Positions 47,778 to 57,408 are shown, counted from the first letter of the stretch. The stretch: 64,000 nucleotides of DNA from Saccharopolyspora dendranthemae (GCF_007829955.1 NZ_VIWX01000006.1:420334-484333), one strand, 5' to 3'. Translations and numbers: made by a program. The notes: generated from the letters alone by a model not told the origin.

Positions 47778-50700
47778 ATGACAGACGATGCAAGCCGCGC
47801 GAGCGAACGGTTCCGCGGGCTGCAGCGTTGGACCGGCGGCAAGGACCAGAGCGGCCCTCAACCCCCACAATCCAGTTGGTTCGCCCCGGAGGACGACGGC
47901 GACGCCACCCCGGACGCCCCGGACGCAAGACCGGGCGGTCCGCACAGCGGGACGAACCCGGGTGTCGGCGGGGGCCCCGTCACGGGCGGCCAAGCAGCGG
48001 TCGGATCGAAACCCGGCGGCCCCAAAGCCGGGGGAACCGAGCGTCGCAGCGCCGAGCAGCGCTACGCCGACGCCATCGCGGCCATGAACCAGATCGTCAC
48101 CACGCTCGACTTCAGCAACCTCGGCTGGGTCACCGAGGTCTTCCGCACCACCGCGGGCGTGCTGCGCGAGGACGACCCCGCCCGGGCGGGCGTGCTCAAC
48201 AACCTCGGCAGCGCCGCGCAGCTGACCCACGTGCGCAGCCGCGAGCTCGCCGACCTCGAAGACGCCATCGGCTACTACCGCGCGGCGACGACCTCCGCGC
48301 ACTCCGGCGACCGCGACCGCATCCTCTACTACTGCAACCTCGCGCTGGCCCTGACCGATCTCGCGGGCAAGACCGGCCAGGCGCAGCTCGCGGCCGACAG
48401 CGCGCAGGTCGCGCGCGACGCCGTCGAGAAGACCCCCAAGCGCGATCAGCGGCGTCCGATGGTGCTGCTGCGCTTGGCGAACGCGCTGAAGCTGCACGCA
48501 CAGCTCGCGGACTCGGCGGAATCCGACGAGGAGTCCATCGCGGTGTTCCGCGAGGCCGCGCGGATCTCCCCGGCCAGCGACCCCACCACCTCCGAGCTGC
48601 TGATCAACCTCGGTGCCGCGCTGATGCGCCGGTACCAGCGCAACGGGGAACCGGACGATCTCGACGAGGCGATCCGCCATCTCTCCGCCGGATCCGGCGC
48701 GCTGCCCGACGGCGACGGCAGGCGCGGGGGCTTGTGCCGGTACGCCGAGGCGCTGCGGCTGCGCTTCCAGCGCAACGGCGATCTGACCGATCTCAACTCC
48801 GCGCTCAACGAGCTGATCGGCGTCCTCGGAGCGCTCGAAAGCGGGAACCTGCAGCTGGGGCTGGCCGTCTGGCAGCTGTCGGCCGCGACCGCCGAGCACG
48901 TCGACGCCACCGGCGAATCCGGTCAGCTGCGCCGGGTGCTCCGGCCGATCGCCCCGGCCGTGCGAGCGCTGTCCACCGACGACACCTACCGCGCCCTCGC
49001 ACTGGGCGGTTACGCGATCCTGCTGCGCAGGCACTTCCAGCACGGAGGCGAGGCCAAGGCCCTGGACACCGCGGTCACCGCGGGCGAAGCTTCCGTCGAA
49101 GCTGCGGCGCCCTCGCAGCGCGCGCGGATGATCACCGCGCTCAACACCAGCCTCCTGGTGCGCTACGAGCACGGCGAGAACCGCGACGACCTGGATCGCG
49201 CCGGTGAGCTGGCCCGCGAGGCGGCGAAGTCCTCCGAGAGCGAGACCCAGCACATCGCGTGGGTCCAGCTGGGCGCGGTGCTGGCGCACCGGTTCCAGCA
49301 CGCAGGGCGCGCGCAGGACGTCGAGACCGCGATCGAGCTGTTCGACCAGGCGCTGATCGCCATGCCCGACACCACCCCGGGGCGGGCGGCGGTGTCGATC
49401 CAGCTCGGCCGCGCGCTGCAGTCGCTGCACCAGCGCACCGGGCGTCGGCGGTACTACCGGTGGGCGCGCAAGGTGCTCACCGAGGCCGCCACGCAGAGCA
49501 ACGCTCCCGCCGAGCAGCGGCTGCGGGCAGCCGCGCTCGCCGGCCGCATCAGCGCGCAGGAGCAGCGCTGGTCCGAAGCGCTGGAGTCGTTCACCACCGC
49601 CGTCGAACTGCTGCCGCTGATGACCCGCGGCAAGCGGGTCGTCGCTTCGCCGAGCGCGCAGCAGCGGTGGGCCTCGATCGTGGCCGACGCGGCGGCGAGC
49701 GCCATCGAAGCGGGTGAGCCGGACAAGGCGGTGGAGCTGATCGAGCACGGGCGGTCGGCGATACTGGCCGACTTCCTGCCCAGCGGCGGCGAGCTCGGCT
49801 CGCTGCACCGCGATCACCCGGACCTCGCCGACGAGATCGTCCGGTTGCGGCGGTTGCTGGACCGCCCGGCGGAGGACCCCGACCTCGGCGACGCCGACGA
49901 CCGGAGCCGGCTGGCCGATGCCTGGACCGCGCTGATCGACGAGGTCCGCGAGATCCAGCCGGGACACCTGCGGATGCAGCAGTTCAGCGCGCTCAGCGGG
50001 GTCGGCGGCGACGGGTCGGTGGCGATCGTCAACCTCAGCCGGTACCGCTCCGACGTTCTGGTGATCTTCGGCGGCCGGGTGCTGACCGTCCCGATCCCGC
50101 ACTCCACCCCGGAGAAGGCGAGTGAGCAGGTCCTGTCCCTGCTGACCGCCGCGCAGCACGACGACCACGCCGCGATGGCCGAGGTGCTCGACTGGACGTG
50201 GGTGCGGCTGGTCCGCCCGGTGCTGGACCGGATGGGATACCTCAACACGCCGCCCGCCGGCGCGCGCTGGCCCCGGGTCTGGTGGAGCGGGTTCGGCGCG
50301 GCGGCCTACCTGCCGCTGCACGCGGCGACCGCGCACGCCGGCGCCTCGGCCCTGGATCGCGTGGTCTCGTCGTACACGCCGACCCTCGGGTGCCTGCTGC
50401 GGGCGCGCACCCGGCCGGTCCCGGACGGGGAGGCGCTCGTGGCGGCGGGATCCGCCGTGCAGGTCTCGCGCGAACTCCCGCCGCAGAACCAGGTGCTGGC
50501 GCAGTACTGGCCGAGCGCCGGGATCGTCTCGACGGAGAGCGCCAGCGCGACCGACGTGCTGCGGATGCTGCCGAACTACCCGTGGGTGCACGTCTGCGAG
50601 CCGAGCTCGCAGTTCCCCGCGCAGCCCGCCGCCGGCATGCTGCTGGACCGCGAGGGCCAGCGGCCGCTCGGGCTGGTCGAGCTCGGGCAGGTCGCGCTGG

Positions 50701-51005
50701 ACAAGGCCGAGTTCTGCTACCTCGGTCAGGTGGCGACCGCGGCGGATCACCCGACCTCGGCGGCGCTGTCGCTGTGCTCGGCGCTGGCCTTCGCCGGGTT
50801 CACGCACGTCGTCGGCACTCTGTGGGAGGTCGAGACGAACAGCGCGGTCGAAGCGCACGCGGACTTCTACGGGGAGGTCTTCGGGTCGAACGGCTACGGC
50901 ACGGACGGTGCGGCCTACGCGCTCCACAACGCGGTCCGGGAGCTCCGCAACGCCCACCCCGACAAACACGCGATCTGGAGCGCCCACACCCACGTCGGCC
51001 CGTAA
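47778..51005 (+). CDS. TPR-CHAT protein with degenerate CHAT active site
   Basis: A 1075-residue protein. After a Pro/Gly-rich 75-residue start, helical TPR-like repeats run from about 85 to 620 (for example LLINLGAALMRRYQRNGEPDDLDEAIRHLS, in pieces, repeated as ALRLRFQRNGDLTDLNSAL). Residues about 660-1070 are a CHAT domain (VWWSGFGAAAYLPLHAATAH, LCSALAFAGFTHVVGTLWEVE). CHAT proteases use a His-Cys pair; here the usual HxxCHG reads HVCEPSS and the usual LSACET reads YLGQVAT, so both catalytic residues appear lost. It may be a scaffold or sensor rather than a protease. ATG 47778 follows AGGAG. Convergent with the mce operon. Confidence 0.88.
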   Translation: MTDDASRASERFRGLQRWTGGKDQSGPQPPQSSWFAPEDDGDATPDAPDARPGGPHSGTNPGVGGGPVTGGQAAVGSKPGGPKAGGTERRSAEQRYADAIAAMNQIVTTLDFSNLGWVTEVFRTTAGVLREDDPARAGVLNNLGSAAQLTHVRSRELADLEDAIGYYRAATTSAHSGDRDRILYYCNLALALTDLAGKTGQAQLAADSAQVARDAVEKTPKRDQRRPMVLLRLANALKLHAQLADSAESDEESIAVFREAARISPASDPTTSELLINLGAALMRRYQRNGEPDDLDEAIRHLSAGSGALPDGDGRRGGLCRYAEALRLRFQRNGDLTDLNSALNELIGVLGALESGNLQLGLAVWQLSAATAEHVDATGESGQLRRVLRPIAPAVRALSTDDTYRALALGGYAILLRRHFQHGGEAKALDTAVTAGEASVEAAAPSQRARMITALNTSLLVRYEHGENRDDLDRAGELAREAAKSSESETQHIAWVQLGAVLAHRFQHAGRAQDVETAIELFDQALIAMPDTTPGRAAVSIQLGRALQSLHQRTGRRRYYRWARKVLTEAATQSNAPAEQRLRAAALAGRISAQEQRWSEALESFTTAVELLPLMTRGKRVVASPSAQQRWASIVADAAASAIEAGEPDKAVELIEHGRSAILADFLPSGGELGSLHRDHPDLADEIVRLRRLLDRPAEDPDLGDADDRSRLADAWTALIDEVREIQPGHLRMQQFSALSGVGGDGSVAIVNLSRYRSDVLVIFGGRVLTVPIPHSTPEKASEQVLSLLTAAQHDDHAAMAEVLDWTWVRLVRPVLDRMGYLNTPPAGARWPRVWWSGFGAAAYLPLHAATAHAGASALDRVVSSYTPTLGCLLRARTRPVPDGEALVAAGSAVQVSRELPPQNQVLAQYWPSAGIVSTESASATDVLRMLPNYPWVHVCEPSSQFPAQPAAGMLLDREGQRPLGLVELGQVALDKAEFCYLGQVATAADHPTSAALSLCSALAFAGFTHVVGTLWEVETNSAVEAHADFYGEVFGSNGYGTDGAAYALHNAVRELRNAHPDKHAIWSAHTHVGP

Positions 51006-51205
51006 CCTCACCCGGTCCCAGCTTCAGGGGTGATTGCGGTCTCGCGTTGCTTGGCGGTGCGGGTGGCGGAACCTCACACGCCGCCTGGACTCCGTGCGCC
51101 ACTCCTGATGTATGCCAATACACGGCGTCGCGGCGTACTCGCCAGACGACGTGTGAGAACCCGCGGCGGTGCGGGCTGAGTCCCACACCTGAAGACAACG
51201 GCACC

Positions 51206-51289
51206 CACCAGGTCCCAGTTTTAGTCATAACTGAGCCGACATTTCGGACATGATCATGGCTCGGTTTGGACTAAAACTGGGACTTGGTG
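51206..51289. repeat. Long imperfect inverted repeat, MITE-like
   Basis: Outer arms of 21 nt (51206-51226 and 51269-51289) match with one mismatch and contain GTCCCAGTTTTAGTC; inner arms (51229-51237 and 51258-51266) continue the symmetry with one mismatch. The whole can fold into one long stem. It lies between convergent genes and is more AT-rich than its surroundings. It may be a transposon remnant or a bidirectional terminator. Confidence 0.7.
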
Positions 51290-51325
51290 ACCCCGGGGCT
51301 CTTCCGGGGCGTGCGTGCGAAGCGG

Positions 51326-51376
51326 GAAGCCCCTCGCTCGGGCGCTCCTGGTGGGGCGTTCCGGGCGAGGGGCTTC
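51326..51376 (-). terminator. Hairpin at the end of the mce operon
   Basis: A perfect 12-bp inverted repeat (GAAGCCCCTCGC at 51326-51337 with 51365-51376) enclosing 27 nt, 22 nt after the stop of the last mce-operon gene. No clear U-tract. Confidence 0.5.
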
Positions 51377-51398
51377 TCGCTGGGCTTCGCGTCTCCGG

Positions 51399-52370
51399 TC
51401 AGCGGAGGGTGAGCTGGGTGATCTTCCACTTGTCGCCCTGCTTCTCGGCGCTGACCGAGAGCTGAGCGGGACCGATGTTGGACTCACCCGTGTTGGCGCG
51501 CATGGCGTGCTGATCCAGGAAGACCAGGACCTCGGCCCGGTCGCCTTCGAGATGGGTCACCGCGCTGTTCTTGGCAGTGGTGGTGACGATCAGCTGCTGC
51601 TGCGGCGCCTGCTGCTTGACCAGGGCGAACAGCTCGTTGTACTTCTGCACGGCCGAGCCGACCAGGAGGTCCTTGGCGGCGTTCTCGGTCTTGGCCGTGT
51701 CGTTGAAGTCGTAGGAGAAGAGCTTCTCGACGCCCTCGCTGATCTGGCCGTTGACCTCGCTGGTCTCGCCCGCCGAGGTCAACGCCTCGTTCGCGGCGGA
51801 ACCGGTGTTGTAAGTCGTGTAGGTCGCGACGCCGAAGAAGATCGCCAGCGCGGCCAGGACCGCGGTCGCGCTCCACAGCACCCAGGGGGACCCGGTCTTG
51901 CCGGAGTCCTGCTCCTCGGACTTCGACTCCTCGGACTCCGGCTCAGCGGCATCCTCGGATCCGCTCTCCTCGGACTCAGCCTGCGAGGACTTAGCGGCCG
52001 AAGTCTCAGCAGCCGAGGACTCAGCGGCCGAAGTCTCAGCGGCCGAGGACTCAGGCGTCGAGGTCTCCGCGTCGGAAGGCTCGTCGACCGCGGGCTCGTC
52101 AGCGGACCCGGCCGCAGAGGACTCCTCGGACGAAGCCGAGTCCGCAGCAGCCTCGCTGACCTCGGCGGACGCGGGCTCAGCCGCCTCTGGCGCCGCGGGC
52201 TCAGCGGTCTTCGGCTCCTGCTCCGCCGCCTCCGGCGTCGCGTTGCCGTTGACGTGCTCGTCTTCCACCGGCGTCGAGGCGGGCGAGGCGGTGGGCTTGC
52301 GCAGGCCGGCCACCTTCGGCCGGCGGGCCGCTGGCTGCCGGTTCGTGCCGGAACGGCGGTTGGTTGGCAC
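51399..52370 (-). CDS. Mce-associated membrane protein (acidic N-terminus)
   Basis: A 323-residue Mce-associated protein. Residues 1-150 are cytosolic, low-complexity and rich in Ala, Ser and Glu (SSAAETSAAESSAAETSAAK); one membrane helix follows (WVLWSATAVLAALAIFFGVA), then an extracytoplasmic NTF2-like domain (LLVGSAVQKYNELFALVKQQ ... LSVSAEKQGDKWKITQLTLR). Proteins of this type stabilise Mce complexes in mycobacteria. GTG 52370 follows GAGGAG; the longer frame upstream is not supported. It is the last gene of the mce operon. Confidence 0.85.
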   Translation of the reverse strand: MPTNRRSGTNRQPAARRPKVAGLRKPTASPASTPVEDEHVNGNATPEAAEQEPKTAEPAAPEAAEPASAEVSEAAADSASSEESSAAGSADEPAVDEPSDAETSTPESSAAETSAAESSAAETSAAKSSQAESEESGSEDAAEPESEESKSEEQDSGKTGSPWVLWSATAVLAALAIFFGVATYTTYNTGSAANEALTSAGETSEVNGQISEGVEKLFSYDFNDTAKTENAAKDLLVGSAVQKYNELFALVKQQAPQQQLIVTTTAKNSAVTHLEGDRAEVLVFLDQHAMRANTGESNIGPAQLSVSAEKQGDKWKITQLTLR

Positions 52371-52407
52371 TGGCTCTACTCCTCGAATCGCTTTCGGGTC
52401 TCGCCGT

Positions 52408-52926
52408 TCAGCCGACCGGGACGGTGCCCAGTCCGCTGATCTTCCAGACGTCGCCCTCACGCGTGAGTTCGGCCTGGTAGCGATCCTGCTTGTTGGCCGG
52501 GGGCTGGCCTTCCACAGTCACCGTGATCTGCATGACCGCGATCATCCTGGCCTTGCCCGCGTTCTCGTCGAGCTCGACGATGCCGGCGTCGAGCACGCGG
52601 GCAGTGGTGGTGCTCTTGGCCTGCTGGATCCGGGTCGCGTAGTCCTTGCGGCCCTTCTTGACCTCGTCCCGCAGCGGGCCGGTGGAGGTGTCCTCCCACC
52701 GCTGCAGACCGCGGTCGATGTCCTTGTGGTCCAGGGTGTTGAAGTTGACGATCGCTTCCTGGCCCTGCTGCAGCGCCTCGTCGCGGGTCTCCGCGTAGGC
52801 GACCGAGGAGTTGTTGATGGCCATCACCCACAACACCCCGAGGACCAGGGCGCAGACCAGGCTCACCACGAACAGCACCAGCGACAGCTTGGGCCGCCGG
52901 CGAGCGGTGTCGGCTTGAACGGTCAC
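52408..52926 (-). CDS. Mce-associated membrane protein
   Basis: A 172-residue protein with a short basic cytosolic N-terminus, one membrane helix (LSLVLFVVSLVCALVLGVLW) and an extracytoplasmic domain of the Mce-associated/NTF2-like type (EAIVNFNTLDHKDIDRGLQR, ending AELTREGDVWKISGLGTV). It is paralogous in architecture to the next gene downstream. It lies 12 nt after MceF, in the same operon. Confidence 0.88.
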   Translation of the reverse strand: MTVQADTARRRPKLSLVLFVVSLVCALVLGVLWVMAINNSSVAYAETRDEALQQGQEAIVNFNTLDHKDIDRGLQRWEDTSTGPLRDEVKKGRKDYATRIQQAKSTTTARVLDAGIVELDENAGKARMIAVMQITVTVEGQPPANKQDRYQAELTREGDVWKISGLGTVPVG

Positions 52927-52938
52927 GTGTTGCCTCTC

Positions 52939-54042
52939 TTACTGCCCGGGTGCGTTCTGCGCGCCGCGCACTGAGATGTCACTGCCCGGAGGCTCAGCGC
53001 AATGCGCGTCCTTGTTCAGCGGGGCCTGGCTCATGTCGTTGCCTGCCCGCTCCGGTGTTCCCTCATACCCCTTCGTACACGGCATCGGGTCGAAGAGGTT
53101 CAGCACCAGTCCGAAGTGAGCCGTGCCATCCCCGGGGACGACGGTGTTGGACACCGCGACCTGCGCCGGGTAGCTGACGAACAGCTGCTCCATGCCGTCG
53201 GTGTGCGACGACAGCAGTTGCGAGGTCGTGGTCAGGTTGGCCAGCAGCGGTCCGATCCGGGGGTTGTCCTTGATCAGGCCGGAGAGCTGAACGGCGGCCG
53301 GGGGCGCCTTCTGGATGACGCCGCGCAGGTCGCCGTCGGAGCGTTCCAGCGACTGCGACAGCAGGTTCAGGTCCTTGCTGAAGGACTTGATGGCCGAGCC
53401 CTGGTCGTTCTGCGTGCCGAGGACGGTCTTGCCGTCCTCGAGCAGCTGCACCGTCTGCGGCAGGTGGTTCTGGGCCTGCGTGGTGAACTCGCGGGAGGTG
53501 TCCAGGATGGTCTGCAGGTGGCCGCCGTTGTCCCGGAAGGCCGTTCCCAGCTCGCTGACGACGGTGCGCAGCGAGTCCTGCGGCACCGACTTGGCGAACG
53601 AGTCCAGGTTCATCATCAGGTCCTGGACCGGGAGCGGCGTCGTGGTCCGCGATTCGGCGATGACCGAACCTTCCTTGAGGTACGGACCCTTGTTGTGCTT
53701 GGGACGCAGGTCGACGTACTGCTCACCGACGGCGGACCGGTTGGTGACGACGGCTTCCACGTCGGCCGGGATCGAGGGCGCCTTCTCCTCGATGTCCAGC
53801 GGCACCTGGACGCCGTCGGCGGTCAGCTTCAGGTCGCCGACCCGGCCGACCGGAACGCCGCGGTAGGTGACCTCGGCGTTCTTGAAGACACCGCCGGTGC
53901 TGGCGAGGTTGAGCGCGACCTCGTACCCGCGGTTGCCGAAGAGCCGGTCCATGCCGGCGTACTTGAACCCTGCGTAGCTGCAACCGATCAGAGCGATCAG
54001 CACGAAGCCGATGATCTGGAATCGTGCTCGACGGGTGAGCAT
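52939..54042 (-). CDS. mceF: Mce family protein, MceF position
   Basis: A 367-residue protein with an N-terminal membrane anchor (FQIIGFVLIALIGCSYAGF), an MCE/MlaD domain (YEVALNLASTGGVFKNAEVTYRGVPVGRVGDL, in pieces, residues 40-120) and a long helical region that forms the lipid-transport needle in Mce complexes. The C-terminus is Pro/Ala-rich with two Cys. Sixth mce gene; its ATG overlaps the MceE stop (TGATG). Confidence 0.93.
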   Translation of the reverse strand: MLTRRARFQIIGFVLIALIGCSYAGFKYAGMDRLFGNRGYEVALNLASTGGVFKNAEVTYRGVPVGRVGDLKLTADGVQVPLDIEEKAPSIPADVEAVVTNRSAVGEQYVDLRPKHNKGPYLKEGSVIAESRTTTPLPVQDLMMNLDSFAKSVPQDSLRTVVSELGTAFRDNGGHLQTILDTSREFTTQAQNHLPQTVQLLEDGKTVLGTQNDQGSAIKSFSKDLNLLSQSLERSDGDLRGVIQKAPPAAVQLSGLIKDNPRIGPLLANLTTTSQLLSSHTDGMEQLFVSYPAQVAVSNTVVPGDGTAHFGLVLNLFDPMPCTKGYEGTPERAGNDMSQAPLNKDAHCAEPPGSDISVRGAQNAPGQ

Positions 54043-55238
54043 CAGTCGTCACCTCCGAACAGCCAGCCCAGCACGCCGCCACCGGATTCATTCGGCTTCG
54101 GCTGGGGAGGTGCGGGTTTCTGGGGCTGTTGCGTCTGGCCGTTCAACGGGAGCGGAAGGCCGTCGGGCACCGGCAACAGCGGCTGACGCGACCGCCCGAG
54201 GTTGTCGACGATCGTGCTCAGGTTCAGGTCGACCTTGAGGTACAGGTTGGTGTAGTCGCTCTTCCCGATGCCTTCGACCGCGTTGTCCGGGAACGGGAAG
54301 GTGACGAGGGTTTCCAGCGACTTCGGCAGCGCGTCACCGGCCGCTGCGAGCTGGTGCAGCGTCGGCGCGAGCTGGTTGAGGTCGTGAACGAGGTCCTCGT
54401 GCGACTTGTCGACGACGTTGGTCGCCACGCCCGAGAGCTTGTCCAGCGACTGCAGCATGGTCACCAGCTGGCCGCGCTGCTCGTGGAGCACCTGCAGCCC
54501 GGGGCCGAGGTCGCGCAGCGCGGTGTCGATGCTGCCGCGCTGCTCGTTGAGCTTGGCCGAGAGCCGGTTGACGCTGTCCAGGGCGCGCACGATGTCGTTG
54601 CGCTGCGCGTCCAGCCCAGAGACCAGTTCGTCGAGGTTGTTGAGCAAGCCGCGGATGTCGGACTCACGCCCGCTCATCGCCTTGTTGAGCTCCTTGGTGA
54701 TGTCCTGCAGCTGCGCGACACCACCACCGTTGAGCAGCAGCGACAGCGCGCCGAGGACCTCTTCGACCTCGGGGTTGCGGTTCGAGCGGTTCAGGCCGAT
54801 GGTCGCGCCTTCGGTCAGCCGCCCGGAGGCAGCCTGCGGGGGCGCGGCCAGCTCGACGTACTTCTCACCCAGCAGGCTGGACTGGCGCAGCCGGGCGACG
54901 GAGTTGGCGGGCAGCTTGACGTCTCCGTTGAGGGTCACCGTCACCTCGGCGTCCCACGTCCCGGGTGCCAGGACGATGTTGGAGACCCGTCCGACCGCCA
55001 CGTCGTTGACCCGGACACCCGCGTTGGGCACGAGGTCGAGCACGTCGGTGAAGCGGACCTTCACGTCGTAGGGGTCGCTGCCGACGTCGGCTCCGCCCGG
55101 CAGCGGCATGTCGTAGACGCCGCGCGAGGAGCAACCCGACAGCGCCAGCAAGCCGACCGCCGCGACCGCACCGACCTTGACGGCCGACTTGCGGTTGAGG
55201 ACGGATCGCACGAGCCGGGTCATCGAACCGGGCCGCAT
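54042..55238 (-). CDS. mceE: Mce family lipoprotein, MceE (LprK-like) position
   Basis: A 398-residue lipoprotein: the signal ends in the lipobox LALSGCSS, so the Cys is lipidated. An MCE domain (VKVRFTDVLDLVPNAGVRVN, VAVGRVSNIVL) is followed by a helical segment and a Pro-rich tail (PQQPQKPAPPQPKPNE). In mycobacterial loci the fifth Mce protein is the lipoprotein, and this agrees. ATG 55238 overlaps the MceD stop; a GTG one codon upstream is an alternative. Confidence 0.93.
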   Translation of the reverse strand: MRPGSMTRLVRSVLNRKSAVKVGAVAAVGLLALSGCSSRGVYDMPLPGGADVGSDPYDVKVRFTDVLDLVPNAGVRVNDVAVGRVSNIVLAPGTWDAEVTVTLNGDVKLPANSVARLRQSSLLGEKYVELAAPPQAASGRLTEGATIGLNRSNRNPEVEEVLGALSLLLNGGGVAQLQDITKELNKAMSGRESDIRGLLNNLDELVSGLDAQRNDIVRALDSVNRLSAKLNEQRGSIDTALRDLGPGLQVLHEQRGQLVTMLQSLDKLSGVATNVVDKSHEDLVHDLNQLAPTLHQLAAAGDALPKSLETLVTFPFPDNAVEGIGKSDYTNLYLKVDLNLSTIVDNLGRSRQPLLPVPDGLPLPLNGQTQQPQKPAPPQPKPNESGGGVLGWLFGGDD

Positions 55239-56431
55239 CACTGGCCACCTCCAGCGGGCTGAAGTCCGTTGGTCAGCGGCAGCGGCAACGGCGGGAGCTT
55301 GCCGTTCTGCACCGCGTTGAGGGTTTCGGCCAGCGTCGGCAGCTTCTCGGCGCCGCCCAGGACCGGTCGCAGCGCGTCACAAGCCGTGCTGACCTCCAGC
55401 GGGACCTCCTTCGGCGTGCTCTGGTCGAGCAGCTTGCAGACGGAGACCAGCGGGGGTTGGTTGAGCTCGTTGAACATGGCGCGCTGGTCCAGCGTTCCGG
55501 AGGCACCGTTGTAGGTGTTGTTCAGGTTGCTCATGGCCAGTGGCGCGTTGGTCAGCGATTCGTTGAGCGCCGCCTTCTGCTTGACCAGCACGGCGGCCAC
55601 GTCGTGCAGCTGGCTGACGTTGGACTGCACCTGAGAGCGGTTGTCCCGCACAAAGGTCTCCACCTTACCCAGCGCCACCGACAGCTCGGCCAGCGCCGCG
55701 CTCATGTCGTTGCGCTCACCGGCGAGATGGCTGCTGACCTCTTCCATCTGCGAGTTGAACCGGCGCATCTGGCCGTCGTTGTCGGCGAGCATCCCGGTGA
55801 ACCGCTGCAGGTTGTCGACCGTCTTGAACAGCTCGTCGCTGTTGCCCGACAGCGTCGTGCCCGCTTCGCCGAGGTTGCGCAGGGTTTCCGACAGCGCCTT
55901 GCCGTTGCCCTCCAGGTTGGCGGCACCGGTGTTGAGCAGGTCGGTCAGCGCGCCGTTCTTGTTGGCCCCGTTGGGACCCAGCGCGTTGGTGAGGTCGTTG
56001 AGGCTCCGGTAGATGTTGTCCAGCTCGACGGGCGTCGCGGTGCGATCGGCGGGGATCACCGCGTCGTCGCCGAGCTTCGGGCCTCCCTTGTAGACCGGCG
56101 CGAACTGCACGTACCGGTCGGAGACGACGCTGGGCGAGACGGCGACCAGGTTGGCGCTGGCGGGGATCGCGGTGTCGCGGTCCACGCTCAGCGTGACCTT
56201 GACCTGCTTGCCCTGCGGCGTCACCTCGTCGATGGTGCCGACCGGGACGCCGAGGATGCGCACGTCACCGCCCGGGTACAGGCCCACGGCCGCGTCGAAG
56301 TAGGCGGTGACCTTGCGCTCGGCCGCGCCGTAGAACAGCCACCAGCCGCCGACGGCGCCGAGCAGCACGACCACGATCCCGACGGTGAGGACCTTGGCCA
56401 GCGTCGAGGTCTTCGAGGGTGCGTTCGTCAT
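55238..56431 (-). CDS. mceD: Mce family protein, MceD position
   Basis: A 397-residue protein: membrane helix (VLTVGIVVVLLGAVGGWWLF), MCE domain (VTAYFDAAVGLYPGGDVRIL, GVPVGTIDEVTP), and a helical region rich in Asn/Leu/Glu heptads to about residue 310. ATG 56431 follows GGAGGG and overlaps the MceC stop (ATGA). Fourth mce gene. Confidence 0.93.
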   Translation of the reverse strand: MTNAPSKTSTLAKVLTVGIVVVLLGAVGGWWLFYGAAERKVTAYFDAAVGLYPGGDVRILGVPVGTIDEVTPQGKQVKVTLSVDRDTAIPASANLVAVSPSVVSDRYVQFAPVYKGGPKLGDDAVIPADRTATPVELDNIYRSLNDLTNALGPNGANKNGALTDLLNTGAANLEGNGKALSETLRNLGEAGTTLSGNSDELFKTVDNLQRFTGMLADNDGQMRRFNSQMEEVSSHLAGERNDMSAALAELSVALGKVETFVRDNRSQVQSNVSQLHDVAAVLVKQKAALNESLTNAPLAMSNLNNTYNGASGTLDQRAMFNELNQPPLVSVCKLLDQSTPKEVPLEVSTACDALRPVLGGAEKLPTLAETLNAVQNGKLPPLPLPLTNGLQPAGGGQ

Positions 56432-57408
56432 TGCTTGCAACCCTCCTGGTTGATCGGCCCGACGGCGGGCGGGAGCAGACCGCAGATGTAGGTGTCGAAC
56501 CAGCGGCCGTTGCCGAGGACGTTGGAGAACAGCCTGGTGAACGGGGCGAAGGTGTTCAGGCTCCGGTCCAGGTTCTGCTGGTTGCGCTGCAGCATCTTGG
56601 TCACCTTGTCCAGCTGTTCCAGCGTCGGCCCCAGCTGCGCCTGGTTGTCGTCGACCAGCCCGGTCAGCTGCTGCGACAGCTCCTGGGTTCCGGTGAGCAG
56701 CGACGAGATCGATTCCCGGCGGGCCCGGAGCTCCTGGAGCAGCAGGTTGCCGTCGGAGAGCAGCTTCTCGAAGTCCTCGTTGCGGTCGGCGAGCTGCTGG
56801 GAGACCTGCGTGGTGTTGTTCAGCAGGTGCTCGATCTCCTCGTCCCGCGACGAGATCGTCTTCGAGAGCTGCGAGAGCCCGTTGAGGGCACCGCCGACTT
56901 CACCGGGCGTGTCCTTGAACGTGCTGGAGAGGGTTTCGAAGCTCTTGGCCAGCTGCGCCGTGTCGATCTGGTCGACGTTCTTGGACAGGTCGCTGAACGC
57001 TTCGATGACGTCGTACGGCGACATGGTCCGGTTCAGCGGGATCGGCTGGTCGTTGTCGAGCTCCTTGGAACCCTGCGGGTCCAGCGCCAGGTACTTCTGG
57101 CCGAGCAGCGTCTTGACCTTGATCGCCGCGGTGGTGTGGTCACCGATCTCGGCGTCGTTGATCCGGAAGCTGACCAGCACGCGGTCGCCTTCCAGCTCGA
57201 CGTCGGAGACCGTGCCGACCTTGACGCCTGCGACCCGGACCTCGTTGTCGGCCCGCAGCCCCGCCGCCTCGCTGAACTCGGCGGTGTACTTGGTGCCGCT
57301 GATCAGCGGCAGCCGCTCGTAGTTGGCCACCAGCAGGAACGCCACCACCAGCACCAGGATGCCGGCGATGCCGATCTTGAGCGGGTCGCGCTGGGAGTAG
57401 GAAGTCAT
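56428..57408 (-). CDS. mceC: Mce family protein, MceC position
   Basis: A 326-residue protein with anchor (LKIGIAGILVLVVAFLLVAN), MCE domain (YTAEFSEAAGLRADNEVRVA, GVKVGTVSDVEL) and a coiled helical region (residues 180-290). It ends in a short Cys-containing tail ICGLLPPAVGPINQEGCKQ. ATG 57408 overlaps the MceB stop as ATGA. Third mce gene. Confidence 0.93.
   Translation of the reverse strand: MTSYSQRDPLKIGIAGILVLVVAFLLVANYERLPLISGTKYTAEFSEAAGLRADNEVRVAGVKVGTVSDVELEGDRVLVSFRINDAEIGDHTTAAIKVKTLLGQKYLALDPQGSKELDNDQPIPLNRTMSPYDVIEAFSDLSKNVDQIDTAQLAKSFETLSSTFKDTPGEVGGALNGLSQLSKTISSRDEEIEHLLNNTTQVSQQLADRNEDFEKLLSDGNLLLQELRARRESISSLLTGTQELSQQLTGLVDDNQAQLGPTLEQLDKVTKMLQRNQQNLDRSLNTFAPFTRLFSNVLGNGRWFDTYICGLLPPAVGPINQEGCKQ

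Noticed and set aside
47703..51011. A 1102-codon minus-strand frame opposite the TPR-CHAT gene
   Set aside because: Antisense shadow; the plus strand shows clear TPR repeats, a CHAT domain and a ribosome site.
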